Assembly (NCBI GenBank): GCA_947627445.1
Contig: CANQWA010000002.1
Coordinates: forward strand, 62,001 to 126,000
DNA length: 64,000 bases
DNA from: an uncultured Ruminococcus sp.
GTDB taxonomy: Bacteria; Bacillota; Clostridia; Oscillospirales; Ruminococcaceae
Direction: 5' to 3'
The translations under genes and the position numbers were made by a program. Below are positions 18,568 through 28,074 of the stretch, one piece after another. The notes beneath the pieces were generated by a model that saw only the letters and a list, made by a program, of their open reading frames with translations, was not told where the DNA came from and searched no databases. Every line of letters begins with the position of its first letter. The first letter of the stretch is position 1.

Positions 18568-19536
18568 TTATGACAGTGCTTTCAGCAGTACTGTCAGATT
18601 CTGTTTCATCTGACCCAGATAGGTCAGACCTTCCTGGAGCTGTTTCTCTGTGACGGACTGCATGGAACACAGTGTGAGGATTTCTCCCTTCGTATCGGCG
18701 CATTTCAAAATGGCTTCTGCCAGAGTAGTATCACCGCTTTCCGTTACCAGTAGATAGGGAATCTGTTTTTCTTGCATCTGTTCTGCCAGAAAGACAATGG
18801 TTTCAAAGCTGGCGTTGGTTTCGGTGGAACATCCTGGAAATGCGGCATAATAGGTCAGTCCGTAATCCTCTGCCAGATACCGAAATGGAAACCGGTCTGC
18901 CATCAGAATCGTGTCTCTTGCTGTATTCTGTTCCAATTTTTCTGTATACAGGGCATCGAGTTCCTGAAGCTGCTGTAAATAGTTTTCGCAGTTTGTCTGG
19001 TACTGAGATGCATGGGCTTCGTCCAGCGCACACAGCGCATCGCAGATGGCAAGGCAATCCAGCTGTGCCTGCCGCAGGGAAAGCCAGACGTGCTCATCGA
19101 GTTCTTCTCCCTCTTCCGGCTCGTTGCGGCTATGGTGATGGGATTCTTCCTGCATTCCCAGAACAAGGTTTTCCTCTTTTGCATCTGCTGCCTCCAGCAT
19201 GGAGATCGCCGTCACATTGTCGTTTTCGGCAGTTTTCAGCACGTCCAGAACCCAGTCATCAGAGACGCCTCCTGCATAACAGAACAGATCTGCCTGTGCG
19301 ATTTGTGCAATATCCTGGACAGAGGGTTGATAGCTGTGAAGGTCTGTGCCATTTTTGACAAGTAAGGTCACCTGAACATTTTCTATATCGCCGACAATCT
19401 GTCTGGTCCAATCGTATTCGGGGAAAATGGTACAGACAATGTGGATGTCTGCATTTTTCTGAGGAAATTCACCGGTACAGCCGGTGAGAAGCAGCAGACA
19501 AAATATGAGTGCTGTTGTGAATTTGAATCGTCTCAT
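18568..19536 (-). CDS. znuA: Metal-binding lipoprotein of the ABC importer (ZnuA-like)
   Basis: The 322-residue extracytoplasmic receptor has a lipoprotein signal with lipobox LLTGC. The fold signatures of cluster A-I binding proteins are present: IVCTIFPEYDWTRQIVGD, NGTDLHSYQPS (first metal His), EHVWLS (second His), the loop FPFRYLAEDYGL and VTESGDTTLAEAI. A short His/Glu-rich loop (EESHHHSRNEPEEGEELDEH) precedes the second His and is a feature of zinc rather than manganese receptors. GGAAG lies upstream of the start at 19536. First gene of the operon. Confidence 0.93.
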   Translation of the reverse strand: MRRFKFTTALIFCLLLLTGCTGEFPQKNADIHIVCTIFPEYDWTRQIVGDIENVQVTLLVKNGTDLHSYQPSVQDIAQIAQADLFCYAGGVSDDWVLDVLKTAENDNVTAISMLEAADAKEENLVLGMQEESHHHSRNEPEEGEELDEHVWLSLRQAQLDCLAICDALCALDEAHASQYQTNCENYLQQLQELDALYTEKLEQNTARDTILMADRFPFRYLAEDYGLTYYAAFPGCSTETNASFETIVFLAEQMQEKQIPYLLVTESGDTTLAEAILKCADTKGEILTLCSMQSVTEKQLQEGLTYLGQMKQNLTVLLKALS

Positions 19537-19553
19537 AGCTCTCTTCCTGAATT

Positions 19554-19574
19554 TGAAAATGATTATCATATTCA
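19554..19574. promoter_or_regulatory. Fur/Zur-type operator upstream of znuA
   Basis: A near-palindrome centred on TGAAAATGATTATCATATTC (from 19554), matching the Fur-family 7-1-7 pattern TGATAAT-N-ATTATCA with one mismatch. It lies between the -10 box and the start codon, where a bound repressor would block transcription. Zur is the likely regulator given the operon; Fur or PerR cannot be told apart by sequence. Confidence 0.8.
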
Positions 19575-19576
19575 TT

Positions 19577-19605
19577 ATTATAGCAGAGTGGCAGGGAAAT
19601 GTCAA
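19577..19605 (-). promoter_or_regulatory. Promoter of the znuACB operon
   Basis: Minus-strand TTGACA (19605-19600), 17-bp spacer, TATAAT (19582-19577), next to the Fur/Zur-like operator. Confidence 0.88.
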
Positions 19606-19755
19606 GGGGGGCGTGGTTGTTTTCCCGAAGAAGTTCTATGATTCTATTATTTTTGCAGAAAAAAATTCTGGAAAAGTCCCGACAAATTCAGCCTTGTGGG
19701 ATATTATTCGAGTATGCCAGCAGACAGTCCGGCAGCTGCGTATTGGATATCCAGA

Positions 19756-19792
19756 AAAGAGGCTGCCGCACAGGATTTCAGTGCAGCAGCCC
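19756..19792 (-). terminator. Terminator of the 19815 lipoprotein gene
   Basis: On the minus strand GGCTGCTGCAC pairs with GTGCGGCAGCC and is followed by CTCTTTT. Confidence 0.7.
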
Positions 19793-19814
19793 ATTTTTGA
19801 TAATTTCAACATGA

Positions 19815-20411
19815 TTATAATTGCAATGCTTCCCGAAGGGAGATCAGATCCTCTTTGGTATCCAGATTTCCGTCTCCGTTCCATATGACGAGTGTGTAAA
19901 ATGTATGATCATCTCCGGTAAGACCATATAATGCATAGTCATTATCCTCTGGATAATACACCACTGCGTAATGATCATCTCCAGCCGCCGTCTCATACTC
20001 TACAGAAGAATACGGTCTGATCTCTTCCAGATGTTCCTGGATTGTTTCATAATGTTCGGTAAAGACAACTTGAATCATGATGTCACGGTCATTTTCCGGG
20101 TCATATAAGTTGTATTGATAATAGCTGGTATCCATTCTCATGCTCTGTGTCCAGTCAGAAGTGATATTCTGAGGTAATGTATACGGAGTGATACCTGGAT
20201 GTTCTTCTGCCATAGCAGCCATAAACTCATCATAGCTATCATAATCTACATAGGTGATTGGATTAAACTCAAAAATATCCGTTGTGGTCGTGTGTGCCGT
20301 TGTTGAAGTTTCAGATGATGTAGAAATCTCTGATGTAGAAACCTCTGTATTGCCGCAGCCGGGAAAAACCAACAGGCTGATACAAAGGGTGTAGGCAATT
20401 GCTTTACGCAT
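19815..20411 (-). CDS. Predicted lipoprotein, unknown function
   Basis: A 198-residue exported protein with lipobox FPGC (Cys near residue 19), then a Ser/Thr-rich linker (about 20-45) and an acidic, Tyr-rich domain (SYYQYNLYDPENDRDIMIQVVF, HYAVVYYPEDNDYALYGL). I do not recognise the family. ATG at 20411 has AGGAGG 8 bases upstream; a TTG two codons earlier is possible. It has its own promoter, a 170-nt leader and a terminator, so it is monocistronic. Confidence 0.75.
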   Translation of the reverse strand: MRKAIAYTLCISLLVFPGCGNTEVSTSEISTSSETSTTAHTTTTDIFEFNPITYVDYDSYDEFMAAMAEEHPGITPYTLPQNITSDWTQSMRMDTSYYQYNLYDPENDRDIMIQVVFTEHYETIQEHLEEIRPYSSVEYETAAGDDHYAVVYYPEDNDYALYGLTGDDHTFYTLVIWNGDGNLDTKEDLISLREALQL

Positions 20412-20710
20412 AGTCAAAACCTCCTTTTCGTGTTTAAAATTTGTTTTTGTTGTTATTGAAAGTCGTATTACAGCGGTAGAAACACCATAATTGCTGTTTC
20501 CGTAGAATCCATATAAACCTTAATGTTCCGTCCTCCTGCGGCATAACTTTGTACCGAAGCAAATAAAATTATCTTCCTCTTTTATTATGATAGCACAACA
20601 TGAAAAATTTGTCAATAGCTATTGAGCATTTTTGTCTTGATATTTTACGCATATATTATCTATATGTTTAATCTGTTTCCAGCCGCACGCATGGTTTCTC
20701 TTACCAACAA
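20412..20710. other. Leader and promoter region of the 19815 gene
   Basis: Minus-strand promoter TTGACA (20615-20610), 17-bp spacer, TATCAT (20592-20587), then about 170 nt of leader before the start. No convincing gene or known riboswitch was recognised; a short open frame in the leader lacks a usable start. Confidence 0.55.
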
Positions 20711-20746
20711 AAAACCGAGCGGAGTTCAGACGCTTCGCTCGGTTTT
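20711..20746 (-). terminator. Terminator of the gdpP-to-20762 run
   Basis: CCGAGCG (20715-20721) pairs with CGCTCGG (20736-20742), with a T-run on the minus strand and also T residues on the plus strand. Confidence 0.8.
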
Positions 20747-20761
20747 TCTTCTGATCACAGA

Positions 20762-22681
20762 TCAAAACAGATTTTCAGGATATACTAACACATAGAACGT
20801 AGAACCGTTGGTGGTTTGCAGCTGCAAGAACTGCGTTGAAGTATTCAGAATGTCACTGGCATTATTGACCAGCGTATCATACTCACCCTGTGACAACAGC
20901 AGGAAATACTTGTCCTGATCCTCCTGATCTTCATACCAGCTGGTTTGCGTCTGATAGAAATTCGGATTTACACCGTTTTCATCCACATTCACATTACGTG
21001 CCTTGATATGGTTGTCAGCGATTATCGTAATCGCATTAGCATTCCAGAAGGTAGCATATCCATAAGTCAGTTTATTTTCCTCCAGATAATCTGCAAGCTG
21101 ATACAGATCACTGTCCTTATAATTATCATAAGGCATATGCGCAACATCCCAGACATTCAGCGCACTTGATGCGGTAATAGGAATCATCAGGAGTACCGCA
21201 AGCCGTGTCAGGTTGGTTTTTTTCGAGATTGCCCAGCATGCAAACAGCAGGGTCAGCATCGTACTGGTAGCGATGATCGGTGTCAGCCGCCATGCAGCCG
21301 CCGACAACATGCCGCAGATCCATCCTACCAGAATCAGAGCTGTAACTGCCCAATGTACCCAGACAGCAACACGCAGGTGTCTGCCCTTTTTTCCGGTATA
21401 TCTGGGATAGCAGATCGTTGCAGCAATAGGCACAACAGCAATAAGAGCTGCCGCCATGATATGGATCAGATTCTTGATACTGTCACCGCTCATCATTCTT
21501 TCACCGGGCATATTCTGCAAGCCCAGCAAATCCAACCATGCCAGAGGAAGCTTCTGTGCATTGGTCAGCCATTCACCCTTATCACCATAATTGGAATAAG
21601 CAGTTTCATAGCCGGCAGTAATATCGCCAGCCCAGGCGCTGCCCAGTTTCATGCCCAGTACCAGCATGACAGCCATCAGACACAGCAGAAGTGCGGTTTT
21701 GCCATTCCGTCGGCTGATCAGTTTTGCCTGATTGTCTACCAGTGCCTCTGCAAAAATGGCACCTGTCATTGGCAGCGCAAAAATCGTCAAAGAAGAAATG
21801 CCATCCGTACATGTCAGCAGGAAGAATATCAGGAATATGACCAATGTAGTGATACGGCGCAGTCTTGTCTGCTTTTCATTTGCGGCGGAAAGGGATTTCT
21901 GCTCTGCCAGATTCCGCAGCCGGAACAGCAGGAACATGCCGATAAACAGGAACAATACCCCAAGGCTGTAATAAATTACATGACCCCAGAAGATCTCACG
22001 AACCTTTTGTGAGGCGCAAAGTGTCGCCAGCAGAACCGCTCCAGCCACGCAGATGTAGCGATAGTTCAGACCTGCTTCTCGGAGCATCAGGCAGAAGAAC
22101 AGGATAAACAGCACAAAAAACAGAAACATTCCCAGAATATGTGTGGTCATGGAAAGCCCGAAAAATGGCATGAATATCTGCATCAGAAGATTACCGCCAA
22201 AGGGCAGCAGACAGGCATAGCAAAAATCTTCGCTGAGAATATGCCCGCTTTCATATGAGGCGTTTGCCCAGTAGATTGTATCTGTACAGTCTGCGTGAAA
22301 TTCGCCCCGGCTGGGGAAGATCACGTAATATCCCACACAAATCACCGATATCAGAAATGCCAGAACCGGCAGTGCATTCCGTATCCATTGGCAGAGTTTT
22401 TGTCCATCAATGGCTGGCTTTTTTTTCGGAGGCGCTTCCTCTGGTTCTTCCCTGGGAGAAGCTTCCTCTGGTTCTTCTTCGGGAGAAGTTCCTTCTGGTT
22501 CTTCTTCGGGAGAAACTTCCTCCTTTCTTTCTTCCGAAATAGTCTCCGAACCATCTTCTATGATTTTGGACTCCTCCGGATTGGTCAGTGTCGGCTCTTG
22601 CATGGCATCCGGCGTTTCTGCTCCGGATGCTTTTTCTATGGGATCAGTTGTCTGACCCATGTTTCCTTCCTTATTGAACAT
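20762..22681 (-). CDS. Large polytopic membrane protein with acidic repeat N-terminus (glycosyltransferase-C-like topology)
   Basis: A 639-residue protein. The first 95 residues are cytoplasmic-looking, acidic and contain three tandem 9-residue repeats of the type PEEEPEEAS (27-bp DNA repeats near 22430-22515). About ten to eleven transmembrane helices follow from residue 105 to about 500, with a first extracytoplasmic loop carrying FHADCTDTIYWANASYESG, and a soluble C-terminal domain of about 130 residues. This layout resembles GT-C type lipid-linked sugar transferases or DUF6056 proteins, but no diagnostic motif was found. GGAGG lies 7 bases before the ATG. It is last in the run after ftsH. 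Confidence 0.65.
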   Translation of the reverse strand: MFNKEGNMGQTTDPIEKASGAETPDAMQEPTLTNPEESKIIEDGSETISEERKEEVSPEEEPEGTSPEEEPEEASPREEPEEAPPKKKPAIDGQKLCQWIRNALPVLAFLISVICVGYYVIFPSRGEFHADCTDTIYWANASYESGHILSEDFCYACLLPFGGNLLMQIFMPFFGLSMTTHILGMFLFFVLFILFFCLMLREAGLNYRYICVAGAVLLATLCASQKVREIFWGHVIYYSLGVLFLFIGMFLLFRLRNLAEQKSLSAANEKQTRLRRITTLVIFLIFFLLTCTDGISSLTIFALPMTGAIFAEALVDNQAKLISRRNGKTALLLCLMAVMLVLGMKLGSAWAGDITAGYETAYSNYGDKGEWLTNAQKLPLAWLDLLGLQNMPGERMMSGDSIKNLIHIMAAALIAVVPIAATICYPRYTGKKGRHLRVAVWVHWAVTALILVGWICGMLSAAAWRLTPIIATSTMLTLLFACWAISKKTNLTRLAVLLMIPITASSALNVWDVAHMPYDNYKDSDLYQLADYLEENKLTYGYATFWNANAITIIADNHIKARNVNVDENGVNPNFYQTQTSWYEDQEDQDKYFLLLSQGEYDTLVNNASDILNTSTQFLQLQTTNGSTFYVLVYPENLF

Positions 22682-22693
22682 ATTTTCCCCTCC

Positions 22694-24628
22694 TTAATTT
22701 TGTGTTTCCATTGGTTTTGCATCAGATTCCGGCTTGGTTTCGGTTTCTGTTTTCGTATCAGCCTTTGACGGCTGTTCCTCAAACCGTTCTGCCGGTATCT
22801 CACCTCGCATCAGCAGATCGAAATCATCCCGGTCGATCTTTTCGTGAAGTATCAGATATTTTGCCAGCAAATGCAGCTGATCCATATGCTCCTTCAGGAT
22901 CGAAGTTGCCTGTGCATAAGCTTCTTCAATGATGCTGCGTACCTCATCGTCGATCTCCGCAGCCACACGGTCGGAGTAGTTCCGGGATGTACCCAGATCT
23001 CTGCCCAGGAATACCTCGTTTTGGTCGTTGCCGTATACCACAGGACCCATCTTTTCACTAAAACCGTACTGTGTGATCATGCTTCTTGCCGTAGAGGTAG
23101 CACGCTCCAGATCATTGGAAGCACCGGTGGATATGTCATCCAGTACCAACTGTTCTGCGACTCTGCCGCCCAGCAGGGTGACGATGCTTTCTTCCATTTC
23201 CCGCTTGGTGACAAACTGCTTATCTTTTTCCGGCAGATATGCGGTATAGCCGCCTGCCATGCCGCGGGGGATGATGGAAACCTCATGCACCTTATCATGT
23301 TTTGCGCAATAATAGGTGCAGACTGCGTGACCGCCCTCGTGATATGCCGTCAGCCGCTTTTCCTCTTCGGTGATATGACGGGATTTCTTTTCCGGTCCGG
23401 CAATGACCTTCATGGTGGCATCTTGGATTTCTTCCATGGTGATCGCCTTTTTGTTTTTGCGTGCTGCCAGCAGACACGCCTCGTTGATGAGATTTTCCAG
23501 ATCAGCACCGGTAAAGCCTACGGTAGATTTGGCGATGGTGTCCAGTTCCACATCGGCTGCCATGTTTTTGTTCTTGGTGTGTACCCTGAGGATCTCTTCA
23601 CGTCCTTTGGCATCGGGATAATTCACGACGATCTGGCGGTCAAACCGTCCCGGACGGAGCAGAGCCGGATCGAGAATATCCCGACGGTTGGTGGCTGCAA
23701 TAACAATGACATTTTCCTTGCCGGTAAAGCCGTCCATTTCTACCAGAAGCTGGTTCAGGGTCTGTTCGCGTTCATCATGTCCGCCGCCGATGCCTGTGCC
23801 GCGGTGTCTGCCCACAGCGTCGATCTCATCAATGAAGATGATAGACGGTGCGTTTTTCTTTGCCTGTTCAAAGAGATCCCGGACACGGGATGCACCCACG
23901 CCCACAAACATTTCTACAAAATCTGAACCAGATATGGAGAAAAAGGGGCAGTCTGCTTCTCCTGCGACGGCTCTTGCCAGCAGGGTCTTACCGGTACCGG
24001 GAGGACCCATAAGCAGCACGCCCTTGGGAATTCTTGCACCAATCTCACTGTATTTCCGTGGATTCTTGAGAAAGTCCACAATCTCTTCCAACTCATTTTT
24101 TTCTTCGTCTGCACCGGCAACATCGGCAAAGCTTGCCTTTCGGGTATTCATCTGATTCTTGATATTCGCCTTGCCAAAAGAGGTGTACTTTCCGCCGCCT
24201 CCAGCCTGACGCATGGTAAATAGCATGAGGAATACCATCATAATGATCAGCACTGCTGTAGGGATCAGTGTCAGCAGCCATGAATTATCTCGAATGCGGT
24301 AAAGATCGACCTTCAAAGGCTCGTCAGGATGCTGCATGTTATAGCGGTGACGATATTCCTTTGTATCGTCCCGGAATACGGAAACATTTGGGACATCATA
24401 GGTAATCTTCTTCCCGTCCTCCAGTACTAATTTCAGTTCGCCGCTTCCCAGATCCAGGGTGTATTCTGTTACTTGATAATTGTCAAAATATTGCAGGATC
24501 TCAGAATACGACGGCGTTTTTGAATTGCCTCTCAGATTGGGCAGCAGGAATCCCAGAACCCCTATCAGAATCAGCAGGACTATCAGATAAACGCCGATAC
24601 CCCGTCCTCTTTTCGGTGTCAAATTCAA
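22694..24628 (-). CDS. ftsH: ATP-dependent zinc metalloprotease FtsH, second paralogue
   Basis: A 644-residue membrane AAA+ protease with helices near 12-29 and 118-137, Walker A GPPGTGKT, Walker [13 protein letters not shown], arginine finger region [10 protein letters not shown], zinc site HEGGH and [12 protein letters not shown]. The C-terminal 35 residues are a charged Glu/Lys/Thr tail. The frame opens with TTG at 24628 directly abutting the tilS stop (GGAGTGATTG), so the start is TTG and translation is coupled to tilS; a second TTG two codons later is also possible. The tilS-ftsH order is the conserved Firmicute arrangement, so this is probably the housekeeping copy. Confidence 0.95.
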   Translation of the reverse strand: MNLTPKRGRGIGVYLIVLLILIGVLGFLLPNLRGNSKTPSYSEILQYFDNYQVTEYTLDLGSGELKLVLEDGKKITYDVPNVSVFRDDTKEYRHRYNMQHPDEPLKVDLYRIRDNSWLLTLIPTAVLIIMMVFLMLFTMRQAGGGGKYTSFGKANIKNQMNTRKASFADVAGADEEKNELEEIVDFLKNPRKYSEIGARIPKGVLLMGPPGTGKTLLARAVAGEADCPFFSISGSDFVEMFVGVGASRVRDLFEQAKKNAPSIIFIDEIDAVGRHRGTGIGGGHDEREQTLNQLLVEMDGFTGKENVIVIAATNRRDILDPALLRPGRFDRQIVVNYPDAKGREEILRVHTKNKNMAADVELDTIAKSTVGFTGADLENLINEACLLAARKNKKAITMEEIQDATMKVIAGPEKKSRHITEEEKRLTAYHEGGHAVCTYYCAKHDKVHEVSIIPRGMAGGYTAYLPEKDKQFVTKREMEESIVTLLGGRVAEQLVLDDISTGASNDLERATSTARSMITQYGFSEKMGPVVYGNDQNEVFLGRDLGTSRNYSDRVAAEIDDEVRSIIEEAYAQATSILKEHMDQLHLLAKYLILHEKIDRDDFDLLMRGEIPAERFEEQPSKADTKTETETKPESDAKPMETQN

Positions 24629-26023
24629 TCACTCCATTTCGTTGTCGCTCACCGGGGATACACTCCGGTTCAGGATTGGTTTCACTTCGATAATCAGCAG
24701 CCGCCTTGTGTTGGCATCGGGTGATACTCTGTGGGCTGCGCCGATAAATTCTGCAAATACGATGCCGTCATCGTCTGCCAATACATGCAGTGTGTGCCGC
24801 CGCTGTGGGGGCACTTTTGCCTGAATCAGCTTTTTCAGCGATGATGTGAAATCCCTGCCGCAAAGACGAATGCGTTCTCCGTACTGTCGTTGCCGCAAGA
24901 AAATGTCACCTTTTATTTTATCATAATCCAGGCAAACATTTGCGAACTTTTTATGAATATTATCGATTTTTTCATGATTTTCCCTATTCTGTATTGCCGC
25001 AAACAGCACATAGCCCTCATATAACTGATTTTCGCCCAGGTGCAGCGGTATTTTTTCCGCCAGCGGCTTTGCATCCGGAAGGATCTGTTCTATTGTCAGC
25101 GTGCCCTGTTTTGCGATGGCATAAACATGTTTCTTCAGATTCCATTTGCCGCCTTGCTGTGCCAGCGCCAGAAGCCGTTCCAACAAAAGTGCATCAAAGG
25201 GGATATTCTGCTGTTCCAGCAAAAGCGCCAGACAGCGCATACCCATTGCCGGATGCATCTGATCCAGTCCGGTTAACATGCTGCCGTTTTGCAGATGAGC
25301 GGCATAGATCGCCTTTGCCTGCTGTGACAGATAATCGTCTTCTGACCGCAAGCTGCGGAGCATTGTGACAGATGTCCGCTCTACAGAGGGGTTCAGGCGT
25401 TTTAATTCCGGTATCAGTCGATGCCGGATCTGGTTACGGGTGTATTTGTCTGTCAGATTGGTGCTGTCCGTGACATAGTCCTGTTCCAGAGCCGCCAGAT
25501 ATGTTTCGATTTCCTGTCGGGTCACTGTCAGAAGCGGTCGGATGAACCTGCCGTTGACGGGAGGAATCGAACCCAGACCATGAAGACTGCTGCCTCTTGC
25601 CAGACGGTACAGCATAGTTTCCAGATTGTCAGAAGCCGTATGAGCTGTAGCGATCCAGTCTGCTGAGATCTCTTCCAGCGCCGCATAGCGGCAAAGTCTT
25701 GCTGATAGCTCCTCAGAGCAGTTTTCCTGTTTTGCCCGCCGGCGGACATCTGCGGCGGTCACAGTCAAGGGCACATGCAGCTTTTGGCAAAGAGCTTCGC
25801 AGAATTTCTGATCCCGGAGACTTTCTGTGTCTCGGAGCTGGTGGTTGACGTGAACTGCTGTCACAGTAAAGCCCATGGGTTTGCTCAGTGCAAGGAGGCA
25901 TCGCAGCAGACAAACGCTGTCCGCTCCGCCGGATAAGGCACAGCAGATAACAGCATCTTTCTGGAGATGCACCTGCTGCGTCAAAAATTGCCGCACATGC
26001 AGCTGCAGTGCATCAGCCCTCAT
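24629..26023 (-). CDS. tilS: tRNA(Ile)-lysidine synthase
   Basis: TilS converts the wobble cytidine of tRNA-Ile(CAU) to lysidine with ATP and lysine, switching it from Met to Ile decoding. The PP-loop motif SGGADSVCLL is near residue 30, with the family-typical VNHQLRDTESLRDQKFCEAL, WIATAHTASDNLETMLYRL and DSTNLTDKYTRNQIRH. The C-terminal TilS domain includes DFTSSLKKLIQAKVPP. ATG at 26023 overlaps the dnaB 3' end by 11 bases. At 464 residues it is of normal length. Confidence 0.95.
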   Translation of the reverse strand: MRADALQLHVRQFLTQQVHLQKDAVICCALSGGADSVCLLRCLLALSKPMGFTVTAVHVNHQLRDTESLRDQKFCEALCQKLHVPLTVTAADVRRRAKQENCSEELSARLCRYAALEEISADWIATAHTASDNLETMLYRLARGSSLHGLGSIPPVNGRFIRPLLTVTRQEIETYLAALEQDYVTDSTNLTDKYTRNQIRHRLIPELKRLNPSVERTSVTMLRSLRSEDDYLSQQAKAIYAAHLQNGSMLTGLDQMHPAMGMRCLALLLEQQNIPFDALLLERLLALAQQGGKWNLKKHVYAIAKQGTLTIEQILPDAKPLAEKIPLHLGENQLYEGYVLFAAIQNRENHEKIDNIHKKFANVCLDYDKIKGDIFLRQRQYGERIRLCGRDFTSSLKKLIQAKVPPQRRHTLHVLADDDGIVFAEFIGAAHRVSPDANTRRLLIIEVKPILNRSVSPVSDNEME

Positions 26024-27359
26024 TACGCATTTCCGCATTGGAGAAGCGTGTAAACTGACCGTCCCAGATCATCTGGATCATACCAGTTTCACCGTGACGA
26101 TTTTTTGCCACAATGCATTCGGATATGTTGGGCGTCGGACTTTCCTTGTTATAATACGCATCCCGATAGAGGAACATGACAATATCTGCATCTTGCTCAA
26201 TAGAACCGGACTCACGGAGATCGGACAGCATAGGGCGTTTATCGGTACGGCTTTCCGGTCCGCGTGACAGCTGGGAAAGAACGATCACCGGGATATCTAA
26301 CTCTTTTGCCATGATTTTCAGTTGGCGGGTGATTTCAGAGATAATCAGCACACGGTTATCCGACCGCAGGGAAGAGCCCATGAGCTGGAGATAGTCAATC
26401 ACCACCAGTCCCAGATTTTTCATGCGGCGCAGCTTCGCCTTAATTTGCTGCACGGTGATACTTGCCGTATCGTCAATATACATCGGCAATCCGCTGAGCA
26501 CGCCGGCACTGCTTGCCAATCGTACCCAATCCTCATTGGTGAGAAAGCCGCTGCGCAGTTTATTGGAATCCACCAGGGCTTCGGTGGAAAGCATACGGGT
26601 TGCCAGCTGTTCCTTGGACATTTCCAGGGAGAACACAGCAACTTCCTTGCTGCCTCTTCGAGCCACGTTGGTGGCAATGTTCAGTGCAAAGGAGGTCTTG
26701 CCCATACCGGGACGGGCTGCAATCAGAATCAGGTCGGATTTGTTCAGACCGGAGGTTATATTGTCCAGGTGCTTAAAACCGGTTTTTGCTCCCAGATATT
26801 TTTCCTTGTCCGGACCGGAGATTTTGCCGATACGGTCATATGCTTCGCAGATGGCATCGCCGATCTTTACCAGTCCTGTTACATCTCTGCCCTGTCGGAT
26901 GTCAAAGATTCGCTGTTCCGCAGCATCCAGCAGGGTCTGTGCATGCTGTTCGCCGGATTGGATATCCTGTAAGATCCCACGTGCTGCAAAGGCAAGACAA
27001 CGGATATAATATTTTTCCGATACAATCGCACAATAGCTTTCAATGTTGGCAGTAGACGGTACGATATTGACTAACGCAGCCAGATAGCTTCTGCCCTCAG
27101 CGGCAGTCTCAAATACGCCTTGAGAAATGGCAGCATTGAGTACGGTGATCACGTCTGCCTTTTCTCCAGAGGTGAACATCTGCATGATAATCTGGAACAG
27201 CGTCCGGTGCTGTTCGTTGAAAAAGCTTTCCGGCCGGATGGTTTCCAGTACCACAGAAAGTACCGAGGGATCGATGAGAATTGCGCCGAGTATGGTCTGC
27301 TCTGCCTCTAAGCTATAGGGCAGCTCTGCATTTTCCTGGGGGAATGATGCTTCCGGCAT
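26013..27359 (-). CDS. dnaB: Replicative DNA helicase DnaB
   Basis: The 448-residue hexameric helicase that unwinds DNA at the fork. N-terminal primase-interacting domain (SLEAEQTILGAILIDPS) is followed by the RecA-like domain with Walker A ARPGMGKTSF, H1a-type VFSLEMSKEQLATRML, Walker B LVVIDYLQLM and the DLRESGSIEQDADIVMFLYR stretch. AGGAGG precedes the ATG. gdpP-rplI-dnaB is a widely conserved Firmicute string and is often near the replication origin. Confidence 0.96.
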   Translation of the reverse strand: MPEASFPQENAELPYSLEAEQTILGAILIDPSVLSVVLETIRPESFFNEQHRTLFQIIMQMFTSGEKADVITVLNAAISQGVFETAAEGRSYLAALVNIVPSTANIESYCAIVSEKYYIRCLAFAARGILQDIQSGEQHAQTLLDAAEQRIFDIRQGRDVTGLVKIGDAICEAYDRIGKISGPDKEKYLGAKTGFKHLDNITSGLNKSDLILIAARPGMGKTSFALNIATNVARRGSKEVAVFSLEMSKEQLATRMLSTEALVDSNKLRSGFLTNEDWVRLASSAGVLSGLPMYIDDTASITVQQIKAKLRRMKNLGLVVIDYLQLMGSSLRSDNRVLIISEITRQLKIMAKELDIPVIVLSQLSRGPESRTDKRPMLSDLRESGSIEQDADIVMFLYRDAYYNKESPTPNISECIVAKNRHGETGMIQMIWDGQFTRFSNAEMRNEG

Positions 27360-27393
27360 AGTAATGACCTCCTAAAAAATATGTGTTGCCTGA

Positions 27394-27536
27394 AGAACCT
27401 GTCCTCATAGAAACTGATGCAGAGTTTTCCGGCAGAAAAACCCTTGTCAGGTGCAAAGCTTGCCTGCGGATTTGTGCCTGTTCTGCGGCAAAATCTGCTG
27501 GAAAATCCGCACATGCTTCTTATGTGAACAAGTTCT
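27394..27536. repeat. Full-length AGAACCTG-family intergenic element (MITE-like)
   Basis: A 143-bp element between rplI and dnaB. Left end AGAACCTGTCCTCATAGAA; the right end on the other strand reads AGAACTTGTTCACATAAGAA. Internal blocks match the element at 14113-14273. It sits inside an otherwise conserved operon. Confidence 0.78.
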
Positions 27537-27591
27537 GGGAATACAGAATGCGGGACATACTACTGCCCCGCATCGCATATCATACGATTTT

Positions 27592-28038
27592 TCAGCCTTC
27601 TACCACTTCAACTGTAACCTTTGCAGAGATGCCGTTATACAGACGGATATCTGCTTCATAGGTGCCAAAGTTTTTGATATCGGTTTTCAAGCTGATTTTT
27701 TTCTTATCCACCTTGCACTGATACTGCTGTGTAATGCAGTCAGCGATCTGTGCAGCCGTCACGGCGCCAAACAACCTGCCGCCGTTTCCTGCCTTCGCCG
27801 CAGTACGAATGGTTTTGCCGTTTATCTTTTCGGCGATTTCCTGTGCTGCCTGTTTTTCCATATCGATCTTATGTGCCGCAGAGGATTGTTTTCCCGTCAG
27901 CTCGGACATGTTCTTGGCGGTGGCTTCTATGGCCAGTCCCTTGGGCAGCAGCATGTTCCGGGCGTAGCCGTCAGCGACATTTTTGACCTCACCCTTTTTG
28001 CCTGAGCCTTTTACGTCCTGTAAAAAAATCACTTTCAT
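27592..28038 (-). CDS. rplI: Large ribosomal subunit protein bL9
   Basis: A 148-residue L9 protein: N-terminal rRNA-binding domain [21 protein letters not shown]...[13 protein letters not shown], long connecting helix and C-terminal domain. The start at 28038 matches the usual N-terminus; an ATG four codons earlier sits right on the GGAAAGG ribosome site. It is 36 bp downstream of gdpP. Confidence 0.96.
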   Translation of the reverse strand: MKVIFLQDVKGSGKKGEVKNVADGYARNMLLPKGLAIEATAKNMSELTGKQSSAAHKIDMEKQAAQEIAEKINGKTIRTAAKAGNGGRLFGAVTAAQIADCITQQYQCKVDKKKISLKTDIKNFGTYEADIRLYNGISAKVTVEVVEG

Positions 28039-28074
28039 CTTTGATTTCATCCTTTCCTATGCATGTGATTGCAG

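Noticed and set aside
20462..20580. Protein-like short frame on the minus strand in the leader of the 19815 gene (ending ...TAIMVFLPL)
   Set aside because: No ATG, GTG or TTG in frame near a ribosome site; the only ATG gives a very short peptide.
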